This document shows, one piece after another, positions 47,102 to 55,372 of a DNA stretch of 64,000 nucleotides (its first letter is position 1; the number at the start of each line of letters is the position of its first letter). Made by a program: the position numbers and the translations under genes. The stretch is from Streptomyces toyocaensis (GTDB taxonomy: Bacteria > Actinomycetota > Actinomycetes > Streptomycetales > Streptomycetaceae): NCBI RefSeq assembly GCF_000725125.1, contig NZ_JFCB01000004.1, forward strand, positions 1-64,000, written 5' to 3'. The notes under the pieces were generated by a model, which searched no databases, was not told the origin of the DNA, and saw only the letters and a program-made list of their open reading frames with translations.

Positions 47102-47815
47102 ATGCTTGTCGCCGCCGCAGTCTGCCCCTGCCCGCCACTGCTCGTGCCCGAGGTGGCCGCGGGCGCCGCCCCCGAGCTGGACACCGCGCGTGCGGCCTGC
47201 GTGGACGCGCTGGGCGTGCTCGCCGCGGCCCGGCCCGATCTGCTCGTGGTGGTGGGACCGGGGGCCGGCGCCGGCGTCGAGAGCTACCCGGAGGGCACCC
47301 CGGGATCCTTCCGCGGCTTCGGCGTCGACCTGGACGTACGGCTGGGCCGGGGCGAGGACACGTCCGGGCGGCACCTCCCCTACGGGCTCGCCGTCGGCGC
47401 CTGGCTGCTGCGCCGGACCGGGTGGGCGGACGCTCCCGTCGAGGGACGGGGTGTGGGGGAACCCCTCGCCGCCGAGCGGTGTGCCGAGGAGGGAGAGGCC
47501 GTCGCGGGCCGGGCGGAGCGGGTGGCGCTGCTGGTGATGGGCGACGCCAGCGCCTGCCGCACGCTCAAGGCGCCGGGCTACCTCGACGAGCGTGCGGCCC
47601 CCTTCGACGCGGGCGTCGCCCGCGCCCTGGGCGCCGCCGACGCCGGAGCGCTGCGTGCGCTGGACGACGGACTGGCGCGCGAGCTGAAGGTGTCCGGCCG
47701 CGCCCCCTGGCAGGTGCTCGCCGGCGCGGCGTCCGCGAACGGAGGGCTGAAGGGCGCGCTGCTCTACGAGGACGCCCCGTACGGGGTGGGCTACATCGTG
47801 GCCACCTGGTCCTGA
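47102..47815 (+). CDS. Class III extradiol dioxygenase-like (LigB fold) protein
   Basis: The 237-aa product resembles the LigB/class III extradiol ring-cleavage dioxygenase fold: LVAAAVCPCPPLLVPEVA at the N-terminus, RPDLLVVVGPG, VALLVMGDASACRTLKAPGYLDERAAPFD and APYGVGYIVATW. The iron-binding histidines of true dioxygenases are not in their usual positions (for example CPCPP replaces the HxPG-type region), so catalysis is doubtful. It is conserved between miaB and miaA in Streptomyces. Function is unknown. Confidence 0.78.
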   Translation: MLVAAAVCPCPPLLVPEVAAGAAPELDTARAACVDALGVLAAARPDLLVVVGPGAGAGVESYPEGTPGSFRGFGVDLDVRLGRGEDTSGRHLPYGLAVGAWLLRRTGWADAPVEGRGVGEPLAAERCAEEGEAVAGRAERVALLVMGDASACRTLKAPGYLDERAAPFDAGVARALGAADAGALRALDDGLARELKVSGRAPWQVLAGAASANGGLKGALLYEDAPYGVGYIVATWS

Positions 47816-47909
47816 GTGTCCGGCCGACGGCCGGAACCCGCCGGGACGGCGGCGGACGGCCGGGAGCGCTCGATGTGCTCCGCGACCGTCCGTCGGTGTA
47901 CCGCTCGGC

Positions 47910-48173
47910 TCAGGAAGCGGGCGGCGGTCCGGCCGGCGGCGTGGTGCCCCCCGCGCCGGGCTCGTTCTTGTGCGTGATGCGGTCCACGGCGCTCTTCGCC
48001 TTGCCCGTACCCGACTGGATCCGGTCGCTGTACTTGCCCTTGGTCCGCTCGTCGACGGTCCGCGCGGCCCTGTCCAGACCGTGCTGGATCTTGCCCTCGT
48101 GCTGCTGCGCGAGGCCGGAGACCTTGTCCTTGGCCGGGCCGAGTTTGGCCTTCAGATTGTCCAGCAGACCCAT
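47910..48173 (-). CDS. MT0933-type antitoxin family protein, no toxin partner seen
   Basis: The 87-aa Lys-rich, largely helical protein begins MGLLDNLKAKLGPAKDKVSG, with GLDRAARTVDERTKGKYSDR following and a Pro/Gly tail. This matches the short 'antitoxin' family typified by M. tuberculosis Rv0909/MT0933. GGGAAGG precedes ATG 48173. It lies 23 bp downstream of another 87-aa gene and is probably cotranscribed. No toxin-like ORF (for example Rv0910-like) is adjacent, so the antitoxin label is by family only; a stress-linked role is equally possible. Confidence 0.75.
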   Translation of the reverse strand: MGLLDNLKAKLGPAKDKVSGLAQQHEGKIQHGLDRAARTVDERTKGKYSDRIQSGTGKAKSAVDRITHKNEPGAGGTTPPAGPPPAS

Positions 48174-48196
48174 GATGTACCTTCCCTCGCGGCGAT

Positions 48197-48460
48197 CTAC
48201 GTGCGGGCGCCCTCACCGGCTTCGCTGCCGGCGGCCTCGGAGGACTGCTGCTTCGGAATGTCGACGGCCTCGGTGGCGGTGACCTCACCGGCCTCCTTCA
48301 CCGCGGGCTCGGCGCTCTCCCGCGCCTCGGCGGATCCCTTCGGCTCCTCTGTCCCTGCCGCGCCCGCCGTTGTGTCACCGGTCGCCCCGGACTGAGACTC
48401 GGCGGTCCGCGTCTCCTCCGTGGTCTTCGACCTCCACAAAAGTCGTGCAAAAACGCCCAT
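48197..48460 (-). CDS. Acidic low-complexity hypothetical protein
   Basis: The 87-aa product has ATG 48460 with GGAG 6 nt upstream. After MGVFARLLWRSK it is rich in Glu, Ala, Thr and Ser and probably disordered. It is not in a family I can name with a function; similar short proteins occur at this site in other Streptomyces. It lies upstream of, and 23 bp from, the basic MT0933-type protein; the opposite charges suggest the two might interact (inference). It is divergent from miaA. Confidence 0.65.
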   Translation of the reverse strand: MGVFARLLWRSKTTEETRTAESQSGATGDTTAGAAGTEEPKGSAEARESAEPAVKEAGEVTATEAVDIPKQQSSEAAGSEAGEGART

Positions 48461-48642
48461 ATCCACTCCATACGTTACTCGTGCGGGCGAAGTTCCGCGT
48501 TGCCCGGTGTGCCCGTTCGTGTGACCCGGGTCGTCGCCACCGCGATCCGGCGGCATGAACCTCGCAACGGGCAACGACCCGGCGGACGCCACGTCACGTA
48601 ACCCGATCGAGGGCGGGGTGCGAGGTTTGCGAGACTGGATCA

Positions 48643-49581
48643 GTGAGCAGCGCACCCCTCGCCCCCCGCGTCATCGCCGTCGTCGGACCCACCGCGGCCG
48701 GAAAGTCCGATCTGGGCGTCTTTCTGGCCCAGCGGCTCGGCGGTGAAGTCGTCAACGCCGACTCCATGCAGCTCTACCGGGGGATGGACATCGGCACCGC
48801 CAAACTGACGCCCGAGGAGCGCGGCGGTGTTCCGCACCACCTGCTGGACGTCTGGGACGTCACGGTCACCGCCTCCGTCGCCGAGTACCAGCGGCTGGCG
48901 CGGGAGCGGATCGACGCGCTGCTCGCCGACGGACGCTGGCCCGTCCTGGTCGGCGGGTCCGGTCTCTACGTCCGGGGGGCCGTCGACAACCTGGAGTTCC
49001 CCGGCACCGACCCGGATGTCCGGGCCCGGCTGGAGGACGAACTGACCCTGCGCGGCCCGGGAGCCCTGCACGCCCGTCTCGTCGTGGCCGACCCCGAGGC
49101 GGCACGGGTGATCCTGCCGAGCAACGGCCGCCGCATCGTCCGCGCGCTCGAAGTGATCGAGATCACCGGCAAGCCCTTCACCGCCAATCTTCCGGGCCAC
49201 GACTCGGTCTACGACACGCTCCAGATCGGCGTCGACGTGGCCCGTCCCGAACTGGACGAGCGCATCGCCCGCCGGGTCGACCGGATGTGGGAGGCGGGCC
49301 TCGTGGACGAAGTGCGCGCACTCCGGGCGCAGGGGTTGCGCGAGGGGCGTACGGCGTCGCGCGCCCTCGGCTACCAGCAGGTGCTCACTGCGCTCGCCGG
49401 GGAGTGCACCCTCGACGAGGCCCGGTCCGAGACCGTGCGTGCCACCAAGCGCTTCGCGCGCCGTCAGGATTCATGGTTCAGGCGCGATCCCCGGGTGCAC
49501 TGGTTGAGTGGGGCCGCGGAGGACCTCGCGGAACTTCCACGGCGTGCGATGTCGTTGGTCGAACGACCGGTTACAGCCTGA
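48643..49581 (+). CDS. miaA: tRNA dimethylallyltransferase MiaA
   Basis: The 312-aa enzyme transfers dimethylallyl to N6 of A37 in tRNAs reading UNN codons, giving the substrate for MiaB. The P-loop is VVGPTAAGKS (G15-S22). Other conserved parts are NADSMQLYRGMDIGTAKLT, PHHLLDVWDV, VLVGGSGLYVRG, RALEVIEITGKP and GYQQVLTAL...TKRFARRQDSWFRRD. GTG 48643 has no strong ribosome site, but a GAGACT hexamer lies 7 nt upstream, so the mRNA may be leaderless. Confidence 0.95.
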   Translation: MSSAPLAPRVIAVVGPTAAGKSDLGVFLAQRLGGEVVNADSMQLYRGMDIGTAKLTPEERGGVPHHLLDVWDVTVTASVAEYQRLARERIDALLADGRWPVLVGGSGLYVRGAVDNLEFPGTDPDVRARLEDELTLRGPGALHARLVVADPEAARVILPSNGRRIVRALEVIEITGKPFTANLPGHDSVYDTLQIGVDVARPELDERIARRVDRMWEAGLVDEVRALRAQGLREGRTASRALGYQQVLTALAGECTLDEARSETVRATKRFARRQDSWFRRDPRVHWLSGAAEDLAELPRRAMSLVERPVTA

Positions 49582-49689
49582 TCACGTCCTGGCATCGGGA
49601 CGCCCAGGCCGTCATCGGGGCCCGTGACGCCGTGCCATCATCGAGCTTCGATCGACCAAGTGGAGTCCTAGTTGGGAGGGCGCGTGGCG

Positions 49690-50193
49690 ATGGAGGCCGG
49701 CCCTCGCGACACCGCACACGGCACCGAGCACCTCATCACCGAGCGGGGTGCTGCGGAGCAGGAAACCGACCGTCTCAGCCCCGACGGGCCGGAGGAGACG
49801 CAGGGCGGTGTGACCGACGACGGCCCGGAGCCGGACGAGATGTTCGCGGGCGGCGACGAGGTCGAGGTGGAGCTGCGCCCGCAGCGCAGGCTGCGCATCT
49901 GGCAGCTCGCGCCCATCGTCGGACTGGCCGCGGTCGGCTCGCTGATGTTCGCCTTCCCGCTCGCCTTCGACTTCGGCGACAGCGGTGCCGTGATCGCCAT
50001 GCTGGGACTGCTGATCTGCTCCTGCTCGGCGGGCTGGGGCATGATGGCCGCCCGCAGGGTGGGCTACACCTGGCCGGGCCTGCCGGCCCGGGGCTCCGGG
50101 CGCAGACCCGACTGGCGGGTCGTGGCCGCCTACGCCGTGATGGTCGCCGCGGTGGTGACCCTGGCGGTGTGGCGGGTGGCCCGGCTCCGCTGA
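49690..50193 (+). CDS. Hypothetical membrane protein
   Basis: The 167-aa product has ATG 49690 with GGGAGGG ending 9 nt upstream; TTG 49672 and GTG 49684 are alternatives. The first 80 residues are acidic and cytosolic. Three hydrophobic helices follow (LAPIVGLAAVGSLMFAFPLAF, AVIAMLGLLICSCSAGWGMM, VVAAYAVMVAAVVTLAVW). Found between miaA and dapF in Streptomyces. No characterised family was recognised. Confidence 0.8.
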   Translation: MEAGPRDTAHGTEHLITERGAAEQETDRLSPDGPEETQGGVTDDGPEPDEMFAGGDEVEVELRPQRRLRIWQLAPIVGLAAVGSLMFAFPLAFDFGDSGAVIAMLGLLICSCSAGWGMMAARRVGYTWPGLPARGSGRRPDWRVVAAYAVMVAAVVTLAVWRVARLR

Positions 50194-50244
50194 CGCCTCT
50201 CGGGCCGCCGTCCACAGGCGACGCGCGCCGTGACGGCCACCCCT

Positions 50245-50250
50245 TACGAT
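50245..50250 (+). promoter_or_regulatory. -10 hexamer for a leaderless dapF transcript
   Basis: TACGAT lies 6 nt before the ATG at 50257. The CGAGGG between is too close to the start to act as a ribosome site. Confidence 0.45.
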
Positions 50251-50256
50251 CGAGGG

Positions 50257-51126
50257 ATGAGCACGCGGATCGCCTTCCTCAAGGGGCACGGTACGGAGAA
50301 CGACTTCGTGATCGTCCCGGACCCCGAGAACGCCGTCGACCTCCCCCCGGCCGCCGTCGCCGCCCTGTGCGACCGCCGCGCGGGCATCGGCGGTGACGGA
50401 CTGCTGCACGTGGTGCGGTCCGCCGCCCACCCCGAGGCCCGCGCGATGGCGGCCGAGGCGGAGTGGTTCATGGACTACCGCAACGGCGACGGCTCGGTCG
50501 CGGAGATGTGCGGCAACGGGGTGCGTGTGTTCGCGCGCTACCTGCAGCGCGCCGGGCATGTGTCCGAGGGGGACCTCGCGGTCGCCACGCGTGGGGGCGT
50601 GAAGACCGTGCACATCGCCAAGGAGGGTGACATCACCGTCGGCATGGGCCGGGCGCGGCTCCCCGAGGGCGAGGTCACCGTGAGCGTCGGCGAGCGCGAC
50701 TGGCCCGCGCGGAACGTGAACATGGGCAACCCGCACGCCGTGGCCTTCGTGGACGACCTCGCCCACGCGGGCGATCTCCTCACCCCGCCCCCGGTCAGCC
50801 CGGCGACCGCCTACCCGGACGGTGTGAACGTGGAGTTCGTCGTCGACCGCGGCCCGCGCCACGTGGCGCTGCGGGTGCACGAGCGCGGGGCCGGCGAGAC
50901 CCGGTCGTGCGGCACGGGCGCGTGCGCGGTCGCCGTGGCCGCCGCCCGCAGGGACGGCACCGACCCGGCGGTCAGCGGCACCCCGGCGACGTACACCGTG
51001 GACGTGCCGGGCGGCACGCTCGTGATCACCGAACGGCCGGACGGCGAGATCGAGATGACGGGCCCCGCGGTGATCGTCGCCGAGGGCGTGCTCGACGCCG
51101 AGTGGCTGGGGAACGCCCCGCGCTGA
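50257..51126 (+). CDS. dapF: Diaminopimelate epimerase
   Basis: The 289-aa enzyme interconverts LL- and meso-diaminopimelate for lysine and peptidoglycan synthesis. The two catalytic cysteines are Cys85 (EMCGNGVR) and Cys218 (RSCGTGACA). The substrate-binding N-terminus is FLKGHGTENDFV. Streptomyces walls contain LL-DAP, so the enzyme balances wall and lysine supply. ATG 50257 lies 6 nt after a TACGAT -10, suggesting leaderless translation. Confidence 0.96.
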   Translation: MSTRIAFLKGHGTENDFVIVPDPENAVDLPPAAVAALCDRRAGIGGDGLLHVVRSAAHPEARAMAAEAEWFMDYRNGDGSVAEMCGNGVRVFARYLQRAGHVSEGDLAVATRGGVKTVHIAKEGDITVGMGRARLPEGEVTVSVGERDWPARNVNMGNPHAVAFVDDLAHAGDLLTPPPVSPATAYPDGVNVEFVVDRGPRHVALRVHERGAGETRSCGTGACAVAVAAARRDGTDPAVSGTPATYTVDVPGGTLVITERPDGEIEMTGPAVIVAEGVLDAEWLGNAPR

Positions 51127-51426
51127 CCGGGGCACCGGCTCGGTATCCCAGCCTCGCACCCGCCCGGAGGTCGCATCCGCAGGAAGGGGAGCTCCCTCGG
51201 CTTCGGGATCACGGCGGACCGTCACTCCTTCGGCCGGAAAGCGGCCTCCGATCGACCTTCGCTCGATGGGGTGATCCGTTTCACGCTCGGCCGGAGGCGG
51301 TGAGCCCGACGGGGTCGGGCTCGGTAGCATCAAGCACCGGCCCGGACGGGGGACGAACGCCGTTCCCCGAGCCCGAGTCCGCCCTGGGGCGCGCCGTCCG
51401 CCGGTCCACGCAGCCGGAGGTGCCCA
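51127..51426 (+). other. dapF-rshA intergenic region
   Basis: This 300-bp gap contains a TAGCAT hexamer at 51325-51330 about 97 nt before rshA, without a good -35. GGAGG at 51417-51421 is the rshA ribosome site. No strong terminator hairpin and no small gene with a ribosome site were seen. Confidence 0.45.
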
Positions 51427-53595
51427 ATGAACGCGGAGGCCGTGAATCCTGCGACCCCAGGCGCTGTGACATCTGATCACGCCACACCCACGGGGTCCCG
51501 CAGGAAGGCCCGCCCCCGGCTGGACCTGCGCCGACTGGGCCGTGCCGCTCTGCTCGGCACCACCGCGCGCGACCGGCTCCCCGACGCCATCGGACACGTC
51601 GTCGACGCCCATCGCGCCCACCACCCCGACGCCGATCTCGAAATCCTGCGCCGTGCCTACCTGTTGGCCGAGTCCTCCCATCGCGGCCAGATGCGCAAGA
51701 GCGGTGAGCCGTACATCACCCACCCGCTGGCCGTGACCCTGATCCTGGCGGAACTGGGTGCCGAGACGACGACGTTGACCGCGTCCCTGCTCCACGACAC
51801 CGTGGAGGACACGGAGGTGACGCTGGATCAGGTGGGCGACCAGTTCGGCGAGGAGGTCCGCTATCTCGTCGACGGCGTCACCAAGCTGGAGAAGGTCGAC
51901 TACGGTGCCGCCGCCGAACCGGAGACCTTCCGCAAGATGCTCGTCGCCACCGGCAACGACGTCCGCGTGATGTCGATCAAACTCGCCGACCGGCTGCACA
52001 ACATGCGCACCCTCGGCGTGATGCGTCCGGAGAAGCAGGAGCGCATCGCCAAGGTGACCCGGGACGTGCTGATCCCGCTCGCCGAACGACTCGGTGTCCA
52101 GGCGCTCAAGACGGAGCTGGAGGACCTGGTCTTCGCGATCCTGCACCACGACGAGTACGAGCACACACGCGAGCTGATCGTCCGCAACGCCGCCCGTGCG
52201 GACGACCCGCTCGCCGACGTCGCCGAGGACGTGCGCAAGGTGCTGCGCGAGGCGGACATCGCCGCCGACGTCCTCATCCGCCCGCGCCACTTCGTCTCCG
52301 TGCACCGGGTCTCGCGCAAGCGCGGCCCGCTGCGGGGCGCCGACTTCGGCCGCCTGCTGGTGCTGGTGAACGAGGACGCCGACTGCTACGGCGTCCTGGG
52401 GGAGCTCCACACGTGCATGACGCCCGTGGTCTCGGAGTTCAAGGACTTCATCGCCGTACCGAAGTTCAACCTGTACCAGTCGCTGCACACCGCCGTGGCC
52501 GGCGGGGACGGCCAGGTCGTCGAGGTCCTCATCCGCACCCACCGGATGCACAAGGTCGCCGAGGCCGGAGTGGTCGCCCTCGGCAATCCCTACGCCGCTC
52601 CGCCGGAGGACCAGTTCACGGGCGACGGCGAGCGTGTCGACCCCACCCGGCCCGGTTGGCTCTCCCGGCTGCTGGACTGGCAGCGGGCCGCGCCCGACCC
52701 CGACACCTTCTGGTCCACCCTGCGTGAGGACCTCGCCCAGGACCGCGAGATCACCGTGTTCCGGCCCGACGGCGGCACGCTGGGCCTGCCCGAGGGGGCG
52801 ACCTGCGTCGATGCCGCCTACGCGCAGTACGGGGAGGACGCCCACGCGTGCATCGGCGCCCGCGTCAACGGCCGGCTGGCGACGCTGAGCACCGTGCTGA
52901 AGGACGGCGACACGGTCCAGCTGCTCATGGGCCAGGACGCGGCCTCCGAGCCCTCCCGGGAATGGCTGGAGCACGCCCACACCCCGGCGGCGCGCATCGC
53001 CATCCAGCGGTGGCTGACCACCCACCCCGCACCGGACGACGCGGCAAGGGCCGAGGCGCCCGCCGGGCCCCGGCCCGCCGCCGGCGACCCCGCCGTCCCG
53101 CAGCCGCCGGACGCCCCGGAGACGGCGCCCGTCCGTCCCGCCGCCGCCCAGGTCCTGACCGACCGGGCCGGCGCGACGGCACGGCTCGCGGGCTGCTGTA
53201 CGCCCGTACCGCCCGACGAGGTGACCGGCTTCGCCGTGCGCGGGGGAGCGGTCGCCGTGCACCGCGCGGAGTGCGCCGCGGTGGCGCGGATGAGGAGCGC
53301 GGGGCGGGCGGAGGTCGGCGTGCGCTGGGGGGAGGGCGCAGAGTGCCGGGTCACGCTGGTCGCGGAATCGTTCGTCCGTCCGCATCTGCTCGCGGACCTC
53401 ACGGAGGCCATGGCCCTCGAGGGCGCCGAGATCGTCTCCGCGACCGTGGAGCCGCCCGACCGGCAGCAGGTACGGCACACGTACACCGTGCAGTTGCCGG
53501 ACGCCGCCCACCTGCCCGCCCTGATGCGCGCGATGCGGGACGTGGCCGGTGTGTACGACGTGAGCCGGGCCCAGCCGCACGGCCAGAGCGCCTGA
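51427..53595 (+). CDS. rshA: RelA/SpoT homologue RshA with degenerate synthetase motifs
   Basis: The 722-aa product has ATG 51427 after GGAGG. The HD hydrolase domain (about 75-230) is intact: RKSGEPYITHPLAVT, LLHDTVEDT and IKLADRLHNMRTL. The synthetase region (about 275-390) is altered. The GRPKHYYSI-type motif reads IRPRHFVSVHR, the D-L-x-G-x-R motif reads ADFGRLL, RFKDYIA reads EFKDFIA, and EVQIRT reads EVLIRT; YQSLHTAV is kept. TGS (about 440-500) and C-terminal ACT domains follow. S. coelicolor has a main RelA elsewhere and RshA as the second long homologue. Here RshA is probably mainly a (p)ppGpp hydrolase (inference). Confidence 0.9.
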   Translation: MNAEAVNPATPGAVTSDHATPTGSRRKARPRLDLRRLGRAALLGTTARDRLPDAIGHVVDAHRAHHPDADLEILRRAYLLAESSHRGQMRKSGEPYITHPLAVTLILAELGAETTTLTASLLHDTVEDTEVTLDQVGDQFGEEVRYLVDGVTKLEKVDYGAAAEPETFRKMLVATGNDVRVMSIKLADRLHNMRTLGVMRPEKQERIAKVTRDVLIPLAERLGVQALKTELEDLVFAILHHDEYEHTRELIVRNAARADDPLADVAEDVRKVLREADIAADVLIRPRHFVSVHRVSRKRGPLRGADFGRLLVLVNEDADCYGVLGELHTCMTPVVSEFKDFIAVPKFNLYQSLHTAVAGGDGQVVEVLIRTHRMHKVAEAGVVALGNPYAAPPEDQFTGDGERVDPTRPGWLSRLLDWQRAAPDPDTFWSTLREDLAQDREITVFRPDGGTLGLPEGATCVDAAYAQYGEDAHACIGARVNGRLATLSTVLKDGDTVQLLMGQDAASEPSREWLEHAHTPAARIAIQRWLTTHPAPDDAARAEAPAGPRPAAGDPAVPQPPDAPETAPVRPAAAQVLTDRAGATARLAGCCTPVPPDEVTGFAVRGGAVAVHRAECAAVARMRSAGRAEVGVRWGEGAECRVTLVAESFVRPHLLADLTEAMALEGAEIVSATVEPPDRQQVRHTYTVQLPDAAHLPALMRAMRDVAGVYDVSRAQPHGQSA

Positions 53596-53695
53596 CCGAG
53601 GGGCCTGGCGTCCGAGCGGCGGTGTGATTACCCGATCGGGTGGGCCGGAAGCGCGCCGTCGCCGTCGCGCCACCGCGCGCTGATAGCCGTGGGAC

Positions 53696-55216
53696 ATGCC
53701 GCTCACCCGCCACCACGCCACCCGCCGCCGGAGGGCGGCCACGACCCTGCTCGCCTCCGCCGTCTCCGTCTGCCTGCTCGCCTCGGGCGCGCCCGCCACT
53801 CCCCTCGGCATCGGCGACCGCCTCTTCCCGCACCTGGGCAATCCCGGCTACGACGTGCTGTCCTACGACCTGGCCCTCACTTATCCCGGCAGCAACGACC
53901 AGCCGCTCCAGGCCGTCACCACGATCGACGCCCGCGTCACCGCGGACCTGGACCGCATCAACCTCGACTTCGCCCACGGCACCGTCCGCTCGGTCGACGT
54001 GGACGGCCGCCCCGCGTCCTTCACCGGCGCCGGCGAGGACCTGGTGATCACCCCTGAGGAGGCTCTCGACGAGGGCCGGTCGACGCGCATCACCGTCCGG
54101 CACACCAGTGACCCCGCTCCCGCCGGCCGCGAGGGCGGCTGGGTGCGCACCGCGGACGGTCTCGCCATGGCCAACCAGGCCGATGCCGCCCACCTGGTGT
54201 TCCCCTGCAACGACCACCCCTCCGACAAGGCGATGTTCACCTTCCGGATCACCGCCCCCGACGGTCACACCGCCGTCGCGAACGGTCTGCCGGCGGGCGT
54301 CGGCCGCGCGCGGGGGGCCACCACGTGGACGTACAGGACCCCGCACCCCATGGCGACCGAGCTCGCCCAGGTGTCCATCGGCCGCTCCACGGTCCTGCGC
54401 CGCACCGGCCCGCACGGGCTGCACCTGCGGGACGTCGTCCCCGCCGCGCACGCCGCGAAGGCCGAACCGTGGCTGGCGAGGACGCCCGGTCAGATCTCCT
54501 GGATGGAGGAGAAGGCCGGGCGCTACCCGTTCGCGACCTACGGCCTGCTCCTCGCCGACGCCTCCATCGGCTTCGCACTGGAGACCCAGACGCTCTCCCT
54601 CTTCGAGCGGGAGATGTTCACCGACCCCGGCCTCCCGGCCTGGTACGTGGAATCGATCATGGTGCACGAGCTGGCCCACCAGTGGTTCGGCAACAGCGTC
54701 AGCCCCCGTAGCTGGTCGGACCTGTGGCTCAACGAGGGGCACGCGACCTGGTACGAGGCGCTGTACGCGCAGGAGAAGGGCGGCAGATCCCTCGAGGCCC
54801 GCATGAAGGCCGCCTACGAGGCCTCCGACGGCTGGCGCGCGGCAGGAGGACCACCCGCCAGGCCCGAGCCGCCGGAGCCGGGCCGCAAGATCGGCATCTT
54901 CCGGCCGAACGTCTACGCGGGAGGGGCGCTCGTGCTGTACGCCCTGCGCGAGGAGATCGGCCGCACCGCCTTCGAGCGCCTGGAACGGGAGTGGGTCACC
55001 CGGCACCGCGACGGCACCGCCTCCACCTCCGACTTCGTCCGCCTGGCCTCCGTCATCGCCGGACGCGACCTGACCGGCTTCCTCCACCCCTGGCTCTACG
55101 GCACCGCCACCCCGCCGATGCCCGGCCATCCGGAATGGCGGGCCGCGGCCCGGGACGCGACGCCCGCCCGCCGCCCGGTCGCCCCCGCGCATCGACTGGA
55201 CGCGAGCCGGGAATAA
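53696..55216 (+). CDS. Secreted M1-family metallopeptidase
   Basis: The 506-aa product has a signal peptide (Arg-rich start, hydrophobic core about 15-30, Ala-rich cut near SGAPA). An N-terminal aminopeptidase-N-like beta domain follows. The gluzincin motif HELAH (His324, Glu325, His328) plus Glu347 in LNEGHATW completes the zinc site with the expected 18-residue spacing. The usual GxMEN exopeptidase motif is replaced by GFALETQTLS. It lacks the long C-terminal helical domain of 850-aa M1 enzymes. It probably cleaves peptides outside the cell. Confidence 0.9.
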   Translation: MPLTRHHATRRRRAATTLLASAVSVCLLASGAPATPLGIGDRLFPHLGNPGYDVLSYDLALTYPGSNDQPLQAVTTIDARVTADLDRINLDFAHGTVRSVDVDGRPASFTGAGEDLVITPEEALDEGRSTRITVRHTSDPAPAGREGGWVRTADGLAMANQADAAHLVFPCNDHPSDKAMFTFRITAPDGHTAVANGLPAGVGRARGATTWTYRTPHPMATELAQVSIGRSTVLRRTGPHGLHLRDVVPAAHAAKAEPWLARTPGQISWMEEKAGRYPFATYGLLLADASIGFALETQTLSLFEREMFTDPGLPAWYVESIMVHELAHQWFGNSVSPRSWSDLWLNEGHATWYEALYAQEKGGRSLEARMKAAYEASDGWRAAGGPPARPEPPEPGRKIGIFRPNVYAGGALVLYALREEIGRTAFERLEREWVTRHRDGTASTSDFVRLASVIAGRDLTGFLHPWLYGTATPPMPGHPEWRAAARDATPARRPVAPAHRLDASRE

Positions 55217-55372
55217 GACGGTGACGAGACGAGCCGTACCGTGCGACCATCGTCAGGTCCGCAACACCGAAGGGCAGGGGAATCTCCCGAACCCCCCGGA
55301 CGTTGTGGACAGTGACGGAAGGTCCCAGGACCGGTTCCGTCGCAGAATCCTCACCGACGACGTAAGGACCCA

